64,000 nt of DNA from Heyndrickxia acidicola (GTDB taxonomy: Bacteria; Bacillota; Bacilli; Bacillales; Bacillaceae_C), in assembly GCF_001636425.1 (NCBI RefSeq), contig NZ_KV440953.1:4398001-4462000 (forward strand). The letters are read 5' to 3'. The translations under genes and the position numbers were made by a program. Below the pieces are notes generated by a model that was given only the letters and a program-made list of their open reading frames with translations, made no database searches and was not told the DNA's origin. This document shows, one piece after another, positions 35,553 through 44,625 of this stretch (positions within the stretch are counted from its first letter, which is position 1; every line of letters begins with the position of its first letter).

Positions 35553-36947
35553 TTAAAATGTGTTTTCAAGCGGCCTCTTATCCAAGCTGCCTCTGCTCTT
35601 AGGTACCTCAGCATTTTCGCCATTCATTTCTGGCGGTGCAACTTTAAACATTTTTGTTAAGAACATGAGATAGATAAACCCAATGGCAGCCCAGACAAGG
35701 CCAAGAATAATCGCATTTTTATCTAAGTGTATGAGCAAATAGAAATCGAAAAAGGCGCCAAATAAAGGAAAGATAAGATTCGTAATCAGATGTTTTCCTG
35801 ACCGCAGTCCTTTTTTTACAAAATAATGGGCGATGACAGATAGATTTACAAATGTAAAGGTCACGAATGCACCGAAATTTATAAAAGAGGTTGAGGTCGT
35901 AACATCCATTTTCAAGGCGATGAGGCCTACTACTGCAACCAATAGAATGTTGAAAATTGGTGTTTTGAATCTGGAATGAAGAAAGCCAAAAACCTTTTTT
36001 GGAAGGACGCCGTCACGGCCCATTGCAAAGATTAAGCGGGAAGCACTGGCTTGTGCAGAAATCCCAGATGCGAATTGAGCGGTGATCATTCCTGCAAGAA
36101 AAATGGCGCTGAATAAATTCCCGCCGACAACAGCCGCAATTTCCAGCCCGGCAGAATTAATGTCATGGAAATTCTTATAATCCGGGTAAACAAGCTGAAC
36201 AAAGTACGTACAGACGATGAATACCGCACCGCCAAACAAAGCGACTAAAAAGATAGCGCGCGGGATATTTTTTCTGGGATTAATGGTTTCTTCAGACATA
36301 GTCGAAACAGCATCGAAGCCCAAGAACGAGTAGCAGGCAACAGAAGCTCCGGCTAACACGAGTGAAAATGAGCCTGTCCCATTAAAAAACGGAGTCATTG
36401 AAAACAATGTTCCCATTCCTCTGCCATGGATTAAACTAATGATCGATAACCCGATGAACAACACAATCACGAGCAGCTGAAATAACATCATTAAAAAGTT
36501 AACCCGGTTTGAGACGCGCAAGCCAATAATATTAAGAAAAGTCGTCACGAAGATAAAACCCAGTATCCAAACCCATATGGGGATGGAAGGGAAGGCGGCC
36601 TTCAGATAAACGGCCCCAATTAACCAAATGACCATTGGAAGGAATAAATAATCGAGCAGTACAGCCCATCCTACTAAAAACCCTAAGTGTCCGTTAATGG
36701 TTTTGCGTGTATAAGTATAGGCTGAGCCTGAAATAGGATATGCTTTTACCATTTTACCGTAACTGTATGCAGTGAACAGCATGGCAATTAAAGCAATAAA
36801 ATATGCGGTAGGGACGGTACCCTTTGTTGTTTCTGCGAGGACGCCGTATATGCCAAACACAATCATGGGTGCCATGTAGGCTAAGCCGAATAAGACAAGT
36901 TGCGGTAATGTAAGTGATCTCTGTAACGTTTTCTCCTCTGGCTCCAT
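35553..36947 (-). CDS. APC-family amino acid/polyamine permease (PuuP-like)
   Basis: 464-residue transporter with about 12 TM helices. The family opening is LTLPQLVLFGLAYMAPMIVFGIYG, with GSAYTYTRKTINGHLGFLVGWAVLLDYLFLPM in TM2-3 and SFLGFDAVSTMSEETINPRKNIPRA in TM6-loop. These resemble putrescine/GABA permeases of the PuuP type. I start at the ATG at 36947 (GAGAGG 7-8 nt upstream) rather than 37082, whose extra 45 residues have no membrane or family features. It is the last gene of a minus-strand cluster with a nitrilase, gabD and gabT, which supports import of putrescine or GABA. A MITE-like element lies just upstream. Confidence 0.85.
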   Translation of the reverse strand: MEPEEKTLQRSLTLPQLVLFGLAYMAPMIVFGIYGVLAETTKGTVPTAYFIALIAMLFTAYSYGKMVKAYPISGSAYTYTRKTINGHLGFLVGWAVLLDYLFLPMVIWLIGAVYLKAAFPSIPIWVWILGFIFVTTFLNIIGLRVSNRVNFLMMLFQLLVIVLFIGLSIISLIHGRGMGTLFSMTPFFNGTGSFSLVLAGASVACYSFLGFDAVSTMSEETINPRKNIPRAIFLVALFGGAVFIVCTYFVQLVYPDYKNFHDINSAGLEIAAVVGGNLFSAIFLAGMITAQFASGISAQASASRLIFAMGRDGVLPKKVFGFLHSRFKTPIFNILLVAVVGLIALKMDVTTSTSFINFGAFVTFTFVNLSVIAHYFVKKGLRSGKHLITNLIFPLFGAFFDFYLLIHLDKNAIILGLVWAAIGFIYLMFLTKMFKVAPPEMNGENAEVPKSRGSLDKRPLENTF

Positions 36948-37186
36948 AAAATCAACCTCTCTATCATGTTGGTTTTTGCTGCTGCGGATATTGCATTTTA
37001 AACAGTAAGTTACAAAGTAGCCTTTTAAAGCGCTTATACTCAAGTCTTTTATCAAATTGGCTTTTAATTTTCCTCGGTACAAATGCCCCTTTGGACCTTT
37101 GCCTGGTTGTCATGAAGGAAGCGCGTGTATCCGTTCCAATCAATAGAGCTAAAAATCATGAATATTCCAATTTTTTAGCATAAAAT

Positions 37187-37281
37187 GGCATCTTTTCGTA
37201 AGCTATTCACAAATTTTGATACTGACGTGATATTGTAATCATTTTTTGTGTCAGATAGCAGCATAGTTTACGAAAAGAGCC
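37187..37281. repeat. MITE-like element with GGCTCTTTTCGTAAA termini, copy 2
   Basis: 95 bp bounded by GGCATCTTTTCGTAAGCTAT and ATAGTTTACGAAAAGAGCC, with the internal GTGTCAGATAGCAGCA. It is close to copy 1 at 26754-26844. It sits in the 364-bp gap between the nitrilase and permease genes, where the permease promoter should be; nothing else is seen there. Confidence 0.75.
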
Positions 37282-37311
37282 TTTACTTATTTGCCTTAAA
37301 TTCAACAAGGC

Positions 37312-38100
37312 TTACGAAAAGACCTTTGTTAAATTGCCTTTAATGGCTGGATGCAGGTTTTCCGTATAATCAAGCTTCGGATCCCGATGTCCATCTAATG
37401 AAATGTCGGCGGTTTGAATGCCTTCTTCTTCTCCGAGCTGAAACAGGGTATTGCCTTCCTGATCAACTGCCATGCTCCTTCCAAAAAAGAGGAGATCATC
37501 CTCTTGGCCAACGCGGTTACAGATGACGAGCGGCAGTTCATTTTCCAATGCACGGCTTTGCATGTATATCGCTTGATGATTTTCGTAAGGGATCATATTG
37601 GCTGTATTAACCAAGATGATTTCTGCCCCATTAAGACGTAAAAGCCGGGATACCTCTGGAAATTCCAAGTCATAACAGATCATGACGCCGATCCTTCCTA
37701 TCTTCGTGTTAAAAACAGGCCAGGAATTCCCTCGTTTAAAATGTATTTTTTCATTATGGAACAGATGGGTCTTCCGATAAATGCCGGCCATTGCTCCTTC
37801 ATCCGTGAGGAGAGCACTGGAAATATAATAGTCACTGCCTGCCTTTTCAGGAAAAGAGACAAGAGCATATAGATGCAGCTCTTTACAAGCAGCCATAAGC
37901 GTCTTTAAGGATTCTCCATCTTTTGTTTCAGCAAGAAGGGAGAGCTTTTCTCCCACTGAGTAGCCCGTTAAAGCCATTTCCGGAAACACAACGAGATGGG
38001 CCTCTTTTCCTTTTGCTTCTTTCAAATAGTCCATCATTTTTCTAAGGTTTGCTTTCGTATCCCCAAGCACAGGATTAAATTGTGCGACAGCAATTTTCAT
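37312..38100 (-). CDS. Carbon-nitrogen hydrolase (nitrilase superfamily amidase)
   Basis: 262-residue cytosolic amidase. The catalytic triad is visible as Glu in VVFPEMALTGYSVG (about residue 41), Lys in GIYRKTHLFHNEK (about 113) and Cys in IGVMICYDLEFPEVSRLL (about 147). The family includes N-carbamoylputrescine amidase, omega-amidase and gamma-glutamyl-gamma-aminobutyrate-type hydrolases. Location between gabD and a PuuP-like permease suggests it releases putrescine, GABA or a related omega-amino compound from an amide. The exact substrate is inference. The start at 38100 lies 67 bp after gabD. Confidence 0.85.
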   Translation of the reverse strand: MKIAVAQFNPVLGDTKANLRKMMDYLKEAKGKEAHLVVFPEMALTGYSVGEKLSLLAETKDGESLKTLMAACKELHLYALVSFPEKAGSDYYISSALLTDEGAMAGIYRKTHLFHNEKIHFKRGNSWPVFNTKIGRIGVMICYDLEFPEVSRLLRLNGAEIILVNTANMIPYENHQAIYMQSRALENELPLVICNRVGQEDDLLFFGRSMAVDQEGNTLFQLGEEEGIQTADISLDGHRDPKLDYTENLHPAIKGNLTKVFS

Positions 38101-38167
38101 CTTTACTGCCCCCTTTGACGTTTTTATAGGGCTAAAATATACAATCAGCTAGACGAAAACAGCCTTT

Positions 38168-39559
38168 TTATAAGTTGCCGATCGATAAGTATTTTGTTTC
38201 TAAGTAAGGCTCAATGCCTTCCAGTCCGCCTTCGCGCCCAAGCCCGCTTTCTTTCATGCCGCCAAAAGGCACATGGGCTCCTGACGGGGCACCATCATTC
38301 CAGCCGACAATACCGAAATCCAAGTGTTCACTTAAATACGTACCGGTGCGATAGTCATTGGTAAAGAAATAAGCGGCAAGACCATACGGCGTGCTATTGG
38401 CAATTTCCACGGCTTCATCAAGCTCTTTAAAGCTTACCACTGGTGCCACGGGACCAAAGGTTTCTTCCTGCATGATTTTCATCGAAGGAGTAACATTTTT
38501 CAGGACTGTCGGATAGACGAAAAAGTAGCCTTGGTCCTTATCTGCATCATATTGGTTGCCGATCAGCACTTCAGCGCCTTTTACCATAGCGTCATCGATC
38601 TGTAACATAATTTTATTAAATCCCTTTTCATTGATAATAGGACCAATTTTCGTTTCTTTGTCCAGTCCGTTTCCTACTTTTAATTTCCGTACCTCTTCTA
38701 CCAGCTTAGCCGAGAAGGTATCCAGAATACTTTCGTGAACTATGAGGCGATTGGCGCATACACATGTTTGCCCCGCATTTCGAAATTTGGACGCGATGGT
38801 TTGTTGGACGGCGAAATCAAGATCTGCATCTTCACAAACGATTAAAGGAGCGTGTCCGCCTAATTCCATGGTCACGTGCTTGACGGTATCCGCGCTGTTT
38901 TTAATCAGGGACTTGCCAACAGGAGTAGAGCCTGTAAACGTAATTTTTCTTACATAATCACTGCCTGTGAACAGCTCGCCTACTTCCTTGCCGTCTCCAT
39001 TCACATACTGGATGGCATCCTTTGGAATTCCAGCCTCGTGAGCGAGTTCGATCAATTTCATAGTTGTTAAAGGTGTTTCTTCAGCCGGCTTCACGATGAA
39101 GGTACAGCCTGCTGCTAAAGCAGGTGCTGCTTTTCTTGTCATCATGGCCGCTGGAAAATTCCAAGGAGTAATGGCAGCGACTAATCCGATCGGCTGGCGG
39201 CTTACGATAATTCTTTTTGTTTCGCTTGAAGCGGGGATGGTGCGCCCGTATATTCGTCTCGCTTCTTCTGCATACCAATCGATGTAGCTTGTGGCATAGT
39301 CCACTTCACCTAGAGATTCATGTAAGGGCTTTCCATTTTCTTTAGTCATAAGAACAGCGATTTCTTCTTTGTTTTCTTGAATTTTTTGAGACCAGCTTTT
39401 TAATAGTCTTGCACGCTCATGGGCATTCACTTTTGACCAGGATTTAAAGCTTTCGTGGCCATTCTTTAGAGCCTGTTTGATTTCTTCTTCTGTGTTGATC
39501 TGTACTTCTTGGACTAAGCTGCCATTGGCAGGGTTTTTTACTTTAAAGAATGTTGTCAT
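38168..39559 (-). CDS. gabD: NAD(P)-dependent succinate-semialdehyde dehydrogenase
   Basis: 463-residue aldehyde dehydrogenase. NAD-binding and catalytic parts are [21 protein letters not shown], the Glu in [13 protein letters not shown] (about residue 240) and the nucleophile Cys in [16 protein letters not shown] (about 273). The context with gabT and gabR assigns it to oxidation of succinate semialdehyde to succinate, the last step of GABA use; gamma-aminobutyraldehyde oxidation is another possible activity. GGAGTGAATAAAT precedes the ATG. Two MITE-like units (39617-39931) separate it from gabT. Confidence 0.9.
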   Translation of the reverse strand: MTTFFKVKNPANGSLVQEVQINTEEEIKQALKNGHESFKSWSKVNAHERARLLKSWSQKIQENKEEIAVLMTKENGKPLHESLGEVDYATSYIDWYAEEARRIYGRTIPASSETKRIIVSRQPIGLVAAITPWNFPAAMMTRKAAPALAAGCTFIVKPAEETPLTTMKLIELAHEAGIPKDAIQYVNGDGKEVGELFTGSDYVRKITFTGSTPVGKSLIKNSADTVKHVTMELGGHAPLIVCEDADLDFAVQQTIASKFRNAGQTCVCANRLIVHESILDTFSAKLVEEVRKLKVGNGLDKETKIGPIINEKGFNKIMLQIDDAMVKGAEVLIGNQYDADKDQGYFFVYPTVLKNVTPSMKIMQEETFGPVAPVVSFKELDEAVEIANSTPYGLAAYFFTNDYRTGTYLSEHLDFGIVGWNDGAPSGAHVPFGGMKESGLGREGGLEGIEPYLETKYLSIGNL

Positions 39560-39616
39560 ATTTATTCACTCCTGAGTTAACATTTGGCTTTATCCAGCAC
39601 TCTGGTTCTCCTGCAG

Positions 39617-39742
39617 GTTGATGTTCGCTGCAGGCACTCGCTTTCCGCGGGCGGCCGGGAGCCTCCTCGTCGCAAGCTCCTGCGGGGTCTCCCTAAGGCC
39701 AGCTAATCCCGCAGGAGTCTCGTGCCTTTCGCTCCAATCAAC
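39617..39742. repeat. MITE-like GTTGAT...AATCAAC unit (reverse orientation)
   Basis: 126 bp, the reverse complement of the units at 33.9-34.4 kb, with the internal pair AGCTCCTGCGGGG / CCCGCAGGAG. It lies upstream of gabD. Confidence 0.85.
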
Positions 39743-39805
39743 ATGGGTTGAAAATCTTAATTGGGTTATTACAGAGACATAGTCAGCGCCCTAGTCATCC
39801 TGCAG

Positions 39806-39931
39806 GTTGATTTCCGCTGCAGGCACTCGCTTTCCGCGGGGCGGTAGCGGACCCTCATCATAGCAAGCTCCTGCGGGGTCTCCGCAAACCACTGATCCCG
39901 CAGGAGTCTCGTGCCTTCCGCTCCAATCAAC
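39806..39931. repeat. MITE-like GTTGATT...AATCAAC unit (reverse orientation), second copy
   Basis: 126-bp copy in the same orientation as its neighbour, 189 bp further on, which repeats the period seen at 33.9-34.4 kb. The spacer CATGGGTTGAAAATCTT is also shared. Nothing else is found between gabD and gabT. Confidence 0.85.
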
Positions 39932-40039
39932 ATGGGTTGAAAATCTTTATTGGGTTATTACATAGACATAGTCAGCGTGCTAGTCATCATGCAAGTATTT
40001 GCTTGGTTGCAAAATCAGCCTACTATATTAACAGTGTCA

Positions 40040-41344
40040 TTAAATAAAAGATTTTTCAAGAATAGCCAGTCCTTTTGCCAGCTCCTCATCGGTAATGACG
40101 AGAGGTGCCAAAAAGCGGATGATATTTCCTTTTAGGCCTGCTGAGAGGAGAAGTAAACCGTTTTCATTTGCTTTCTTAATAATTTCAGCGGTTTTCGCTT
40201 TGTTTGGCTTTTTGTTTTCACGGTTCTCTACGATTTCAACAGCTACCATAGCCCCGAGGCGGCGGATTTCACCGACATACTCATGCTTTGCATAAAGTTC
40301 GTATAGTTTGTCTTCAATTTTCTGCCCAAGGATTTCAGCCTTAGCCGATAAATTTTCTTCTTTTACGATATCGATGACTGCTAATGCAGCAGCACATGCG
40401 ACAGGATTTCCTGCATACGTGCCTCCGAGTTCACCAGGATCGGCTACATTTAAAATATCAGCACGCCCTACAATTCCGCTTAAAGGGAGACCTGCAGCCA
40501 ACGATTTTGACACGGTCATTAAATCAGGCACGACATCAAAGTGTTCAATGGCAAAAAGTTTTCCTGTCCGGCAAAAACCTGTTTGAATTTCATCTGCTAC
40601 AAATACAATGCCATGCTCTTTACAGAATTCACTCACGGCTTGAACAAACCGTTTTGGCGGAATCACAAAACCGCCCTCGCCCTGAACAGGTTCCATCACT
40701 ACGCAAGCCACTGTTTCAGGAGCCACTGTTGCAATAAAGAAATCCTTAAATTCCTCTATCACATGATCAATATAAGCTTCGTCGCTCATTTCGCTTGGTT
40801 TGCGGTACAAATAAGGGAAAGGAGCTTGATAAATTTCAGGTGCGAATGGCCCGAATCCCAATTTGTAAGGCTTGACTTTACTTGTCATTCCCATTGTTAA
40901 GTTTGTTCTTCCGTGGTATCCGCGTACAAAGGAAACAACAGCCTGCCTGCCTGTAAAGCGCCTTGAAACCTTGATGGCATTCTCTACAGCTTCTGCTCCT
41001 GAGTTAAAGAAAATAGCCTGCTTGTCAAAGCTTCCAGGAGAAATTTCGCACAGCTTTTCTGCCAGGCTGATGTACCCTTGATACATCATAACATTAAAGC
41101 CGGGATGTAAAAATTTATCCACCTGTTCCTTAACGGCTTCGGTCACTTTTTTATGGCTATGGCCGACATTCAGGGTTCCGATGGCACCGGCAAAGTCGAT
41201 ATATTCATTGTGATCAATATCTAGTATAGTGGCACCTTTGGCACTGGAGGCAATATTCAGATTTCCATTGCTTACTCCTTTGGGCACATATTTTAAACGC
41301 TTATCTTGTAATTCCTTCGTTTTTGATAGGTAAGATTGAGTCAT
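40040..41344 (-). CDS. gabT: 4-aminobutyrate--2-oxoglutarate aminotransferase
   Basis: 434-residue class-III PLP aminotransferase that converts GABA to succinate semialdehyde. Motifs are FNSGAEAVENAIKVSRRFTG, the PLP-binding FVADEIQTGFCRTGKLFA and the lysine in LMTVSKSLAAGLPLSGIVG (about residue 268), with GGTYAGNPVACAAAL after it. AAGGAGGA precedes the ATG. Transcribed divergently from gabR, which normally activates it with GABA and PLP. A terminator is not evident; the downstream repeats begin before gabD. Confidence 0.94.
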   Translation of the reverse strand: MTQSYLSKTKELQDKRLKYVPKGVSNGNLNIASSAKGATILDIDHNEYIDFAGAIGTLNVGHSHKKVTEAVKEQVDKFLHPGFNVMMYQGYISLAEKLCEISPGSFDKQAIFFNSGAEAVENAIKVSRRFTGRQAVVSFVRGYHGRTNLTMGMTSKVKPYKLGFGPFAPEIYQAPFPYLYRKPSEMSDEAYIDHVIEEFKDFFIATVAPETVACVVMEPVQGEGGFVIPPKRFVQAVSEFCKEHGIVFVADEIQTGFCRTGKLFAIEHFDVVPDLMTVSKSLAAGLPLSGIVGRADILNVADPGELGGTYAGNPVACAAALAVIDIVKEENLSAKAEILGQKIEDKLYELYAKHEYVGEIRRLGAMVAVEIVENRENKKPNKAKTAEIIKKANENGLLLLSAGLKGNIIRFLAPLVITDEELAKGLAILEKSFI

Positions 41345-41413
41345 GAGAATCCTCCTTAATATAAGAAAATATAAACTTATTAATCAGTTTACAATTATCT
41401 GATACAATGAAAA

Positions 41414-41442
41414 GTACCAAAAATGATTTTATTTAGGTACCA
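41414..41442. promoter_or_regulatory. Candidate GabR operator (GTACCA direct repeats)
   Basis: GTACCA at 41414-41419 and 41437-41442, direct repeats 23 bp apart in the 128-bp gap between divergent gabT and gabR. B. subtilis GabR is reported to bind ATACCA-type direct repeats, so this is a reasonable operator. The spacing differs from what I recall for B. subtilis. Confidence 0.5.
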
Positions 41443-41472
41443 GTTAAAATTCCATTCATTGGGGGTGCTGTA

Positions 41473-42882
41473 ATGTTCTTTTTTACTATAGATAAAACAA
41501 AGGACTCAAATTATCTCTACCATCAAATCTATGAAAATATTAAAGGGAGCATCCTGGATGGGAAGATTCATGCCCATGAACAATTGCCTTCAAAACGGAA
41601 GCTGGCTGATGAATTGAATGTCAGCGTTAATTCGGTTGCCAATGCCTATGGACAGCTGCTTGCGGAGGGGTATATCTATACAAAGGAAAGAAAAGGCTAT
41701 TTTGTAGAAAGTATCACTCAGTTTATCAAAAAGGATTATCAACTAAACAAGCTGCCGCCTGATTTAAAAGAGGAATGCATGGAAAAAGAAGGATGGCTCT
41801 CTCTTTCTCATATGACCTCGGATATTTCGCTGTTTCCATTTAAAGCATGGATGAAATGCCAAAATAAAGCAATCAAGAACCACCTGCACGAGCTCTCAGA
41901 AATTCCCCATCCGCAGGGACCCTACCTTGTAAGGCAGACGATCAGCCGTATGATTGCCTTAACACGGGGAGTCGTTTGTGAGCCGGAGCAGATTGTGATT
42001 GGTGCGGGTACACAATTATTAATACGACAACTAATGGGAATGCAAAGGAAAAACACCATCATTGCGATGGAGGATCCCGGGTATTCCCGCTTTTATACTT
42101 TATTAAGAGGGCTGGATTTTGATATACGGCTGGTCCCTTTGAATGAACAAGGGATTAATATTGAAGAAGTTGAATCGGTAAAGGCCAATTTTTTGTTTGT
42201 TACGCCATCCCACCAATTTCCGACAGGCACGATTATGCCTATTTCCCGTCGGATTCAATTACTTAACTGGTCAACTGAAATGGAAGACCGCTATATTGTA
42301 GAGGATGATTATGACAGTGAGTTTAAGTATGAAACAGACCATATTCCTTCCTTGCAAAGCCTTGATCGTAATCAGCGCGTTATCTATACGGGTACTTTTT
42401 CAAAAAGCTTATTTCCGGGGCTCCGAGCCAGTTATATGGTATTGCCGCCGGATATCTTAAGAGAGTACCGCAAAGCGTATTCTGATCTCATGCAAAATAG
42501 TAATTTACTCAGTCTCTTTACCCTGCATTATTTTATTGAAAGCGGTGAATATGCAAAGCATGTAAAAAGAATGAACCACTATTATGAAATGAACAGAAGA
42601 AGTTTAATCAAGCACCTTAAAAAGCGATTCAAGAAAAACATCACCATTCATGATGTCCCTGCAGGTCTGCACTTCTTTGCGCAATTTAAAACAGACAAAA
42701 GCTATGAAGAAATAGAAAAAAGGGCGAATGAAGAGAAATTAGAAATCTACACCATGAAACGGTTTATGTTAAAAAATAAGGTCAAAGAAAAAAACAGAGC
42801 AGGGATGGTCATCGGATTTGCCAATATTCATAAAGATAAAATGGCAGAATCAATTAATCGGCTGGAGCGGATTATATATTAG
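41473..42882 (+). CDS. gabR: GabR (MocR-type) transcriptional regulator
   Basis: 469-residue regulator that fuses a GntR-like winged HTH (about residues 12-80; YENIKGSILDGKIHAHEQLPS and RKLADELNVSVNSVANAYGQL) to a fold-type I aminotransferase-like domain. The PLP lysine is in VIYTGTFSKSLFPGLRASYM (about residue 310) and the PLP aspartate in YIVEDDYDSEF. In B. subtilis GabR activates gabTD with GABA and PLP and represses its own gene. The divergent position beside gabT fits. GGGGGTG precedes the ATG. Confidence 0.92.
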   Translation: MFFFTIDKTKDSNYLYHQIYENIKGSILDGKIHAHEQLPSKRKLADELNVSVNSVANAYGQLLAEGYIYTKERKGYFVESITQFIKKDYQLNKLPPDLKEECMEKEGWLSLSHMTSDISLFPFKAWMKCQNKAIKNHLHELSEIPHPQGPYLVRQTISRMIALTRGVVCEPEQIVIGAGTQLLIRQLMGMQRKNTIIAMEDPGYSRFYTLLRGLDFDIRLVPLNEQGINIEEVESVKANFLFVTPSHQFPTGTIMPISRRIQLLNWSTEMEDRYIVEDDYDSEFKYETDHIPSLQSLDRNQRVIYTGTFSKSLFPGLRASYMVLPPDILREYRKAYSDLMQNSNLLSLFTLHYFIESGEYAKHVKRMNHYYEMNRRSLIKHLKKRFKKNITIHDVPAGLHFFAQFKTDKSYEEIEKRANEEKLEIYTMKRFMLKNKVKEKNRAGMVIGFANIHKDKMAESINRLERIIY

Positions 42883-43067
42883 CAGCGTTCATTTCATCCT
42901 TTTAAGCGAAGAGGCCAAAGGGGGGATTCCTTCCCGTCCAACCCTATTCATCTTAAAAAACAAAAATCATAACCTGTCCCTTTTCTTCATATATTCATAG
43001 TAATGACAACAGCGGTATTCTTTCCGAATGTCAGGAAAGAAATCCTTACTGATTGAGGAGGGCAATG

Positions 43068-44510
43068 ATGGAGCGAAAATGGTTGGCTTTGGTGATAACT
43101 GGATCGTTATTGACGGGAGCCGGCGGTACCTATGCCGGGATGAAATGGTACGAGGATAGTCCGGGGTATGTAAAGAATCAAACTGATCTAAGCAGCCACT
43201 CCAAAACGGCCGCAATGCCGGATATGACAAAAATTGCACAGGCCTATGATTTAATAATGAAATCTTATGTGAAAAAAGTAGACGAGCATCAGCTGGTGGA
43301 TGGTGCCATCCAGGGAATGGTCAGTACATTAAAGGATCCTTATTCCGTTTATATGGATGCCCAAACAGCGGCCCAATTCAATGAATCACTGGATTCCTCC
43401 TTTCAGGGAATTGGTGCAGAGGTTACCTTAAAGGATGGAAACATCGTCATTGTATCACCTTATAAGGATTCACCAGCAGAAAAAGCAGGATTGAAGCCAA
43501 ACGACCAAATCCTATCCATCAATGGAAAGAGCACAAAAGGCGAGGACTTGTATCAGGCTACCAAAAATATTCGCGGGAAAAAGGGTACCACTGTTACGCT
43601 TGTGATCATGAGGGAAGGGGCTCAGGCGCCGATCACGGTGAAAGTTCTGCGTGATGAAATTCCTGTGAATACAGTGAATGGTAAGATGGAAAAATCGAAT
43701 GGAAAAGCAATCGGCTACATCCAAATTACGCAGTTCGCCCAAAATACGGCTGCTGATTTTGAGAAGGAGCTCAAATCAATGGAAGCACAGCATATTAAGG
43801 GACTCATCATCGATGTGAGAGGAAATCCGGGCGGACTTTTAACAAGTGTACAAAGCATATTGGATAATTTCGTTACAAGCTCCAAGCCTTTGTTCCAAAT
43901 AGAAGAGAGAAGCGGGCAGCGTGAAAAAATCTATTCTAAGCTGAAGACGAAGAAGCCATATCCTATTGCGGTCCTTGTGGATAAAGGCAGCGCCTCGGCC
44001 TCCGAAATTCTTGCAGGTTCGTTAAAGGAATCGGAAGGCTATGCATTGATCGGGGAGACGACCTTTGGTAAAGGAACTGTTCAGCAAGCTGTTCCGATGG
44101 GAGATGGCAGTACGATTAAATTGACCATGTTTAAATGGCTGACTCCAGACGGGAACTGGATTCATCATAAAGGAGTAACACCGACGATCGAAGTAAGCCA
44201 GCCGGACTATTTTGGTGTCAGTCCTCTTGAGGTAAATAAGGAGCTCCTAGAGGATATGAACAATAACCAGGTCCAGACAGCACAAAAAATGCTGAATGGA
44301 CTGGGATATGCTCCTGGCCGTGAGGATGGATATTTTGATAACCAAACCGCCATGGCCGTAAAAGCCTTCCAGACACAGTCCAACATTCCGAGCACAGGCA
44401 TTATTGACACGCAAACAGCAAGGTCGCTGGAAGAAGCCGTGATGAATGCAGTGAAAAATGAGGCGAATGATCTCCAGCTTCAGGTAGCGCTTAAATATGT
44501 AGCAAAATAA
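43068..44510 (+). CDS. ctpB: S41 carboxy-terminal processing protease CtpB
   Basis: 480-residue exported protease, the same length as B. subtilis CtpB, which cleaves SpoIVFA to trigger SigK activation during sporulation. An N-terminal signal anchor (WLALVITGSLLTGAGGTYAG) is followed by a PDZ domain (about 100-180; GIGAEVTLKDGNIVIVSPYK). The S41 core has the catalytic Ser in VDKGSASASEILAGSLKE and Lys in TTFGKGTVQQ. A peptidoglycan-binding domain lies at about 400-460 (VQTAQKMLNGLGYAPGREDG). I chose the ATG at 43068, 6-7 nt after GAGGAGG; 43065 is possible. minJ follows, as in B. subtilis. Confidence 0.95.
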   Translation: MERKWLALVITGSLLTGAGGTYAGMKWYEDSPGYVKNQTDLSSHSKTAAMPDMTKIAQAYDLIMKSYVKKVDEHQLVDGAIQGMVSTLKDPYSVYMDAQTAAQFNESLDSSFQGIGAEVTLKDGNIVIVSPYKDSPAEKAGLKPNDQILSINGKSTKGEDLYQATKNIRGKKGTTVTLVIMREGAQAPITVKVLRDEIPVNTVNGKMEKSNGKAIGYIQITQFAQNTAADFEKELKSMEAQHIKGLIIDVRGNPGGLLTSVQSILDNFVTSSKPLFQIEERSGQREKIYSKLKTKKPYPIAVLVDKGSASASEILAGSLKESEGYALIGETTFGKGTVQQAVPMGDGSTIKLTMFKWLTPDGNWIHHKGVTPTIEVSQPDYFGVSPLEVNKELLEDMNNNQVQTAQKMLNGLGYAPGREDGYFDNQTAMAVKAFQTQSNIPSTGIIDTQTARSLEEAVMNAVKNEANDLQLQVALKYVAK

Positions 44511-44569
44511 AGGTATCAGGTGACGGGACATGAATCGATTGGAGTCCCTATCACCTGGTACCTTTTTTT
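44511..44569 (+). terminator. ctpB terminator
   Basis: AGGTAtCAGGTGA ... TCACCTGgTACCT followed by TTTTTTT, starting at the ctpB stop codon. Confidence 0.85.
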
Positions 44570-44625
44570 CTAGCAATCTGCTACAATAGTTATACTAAAC
44601 AGTCCGAATAAAGGAGGTGACCCGT

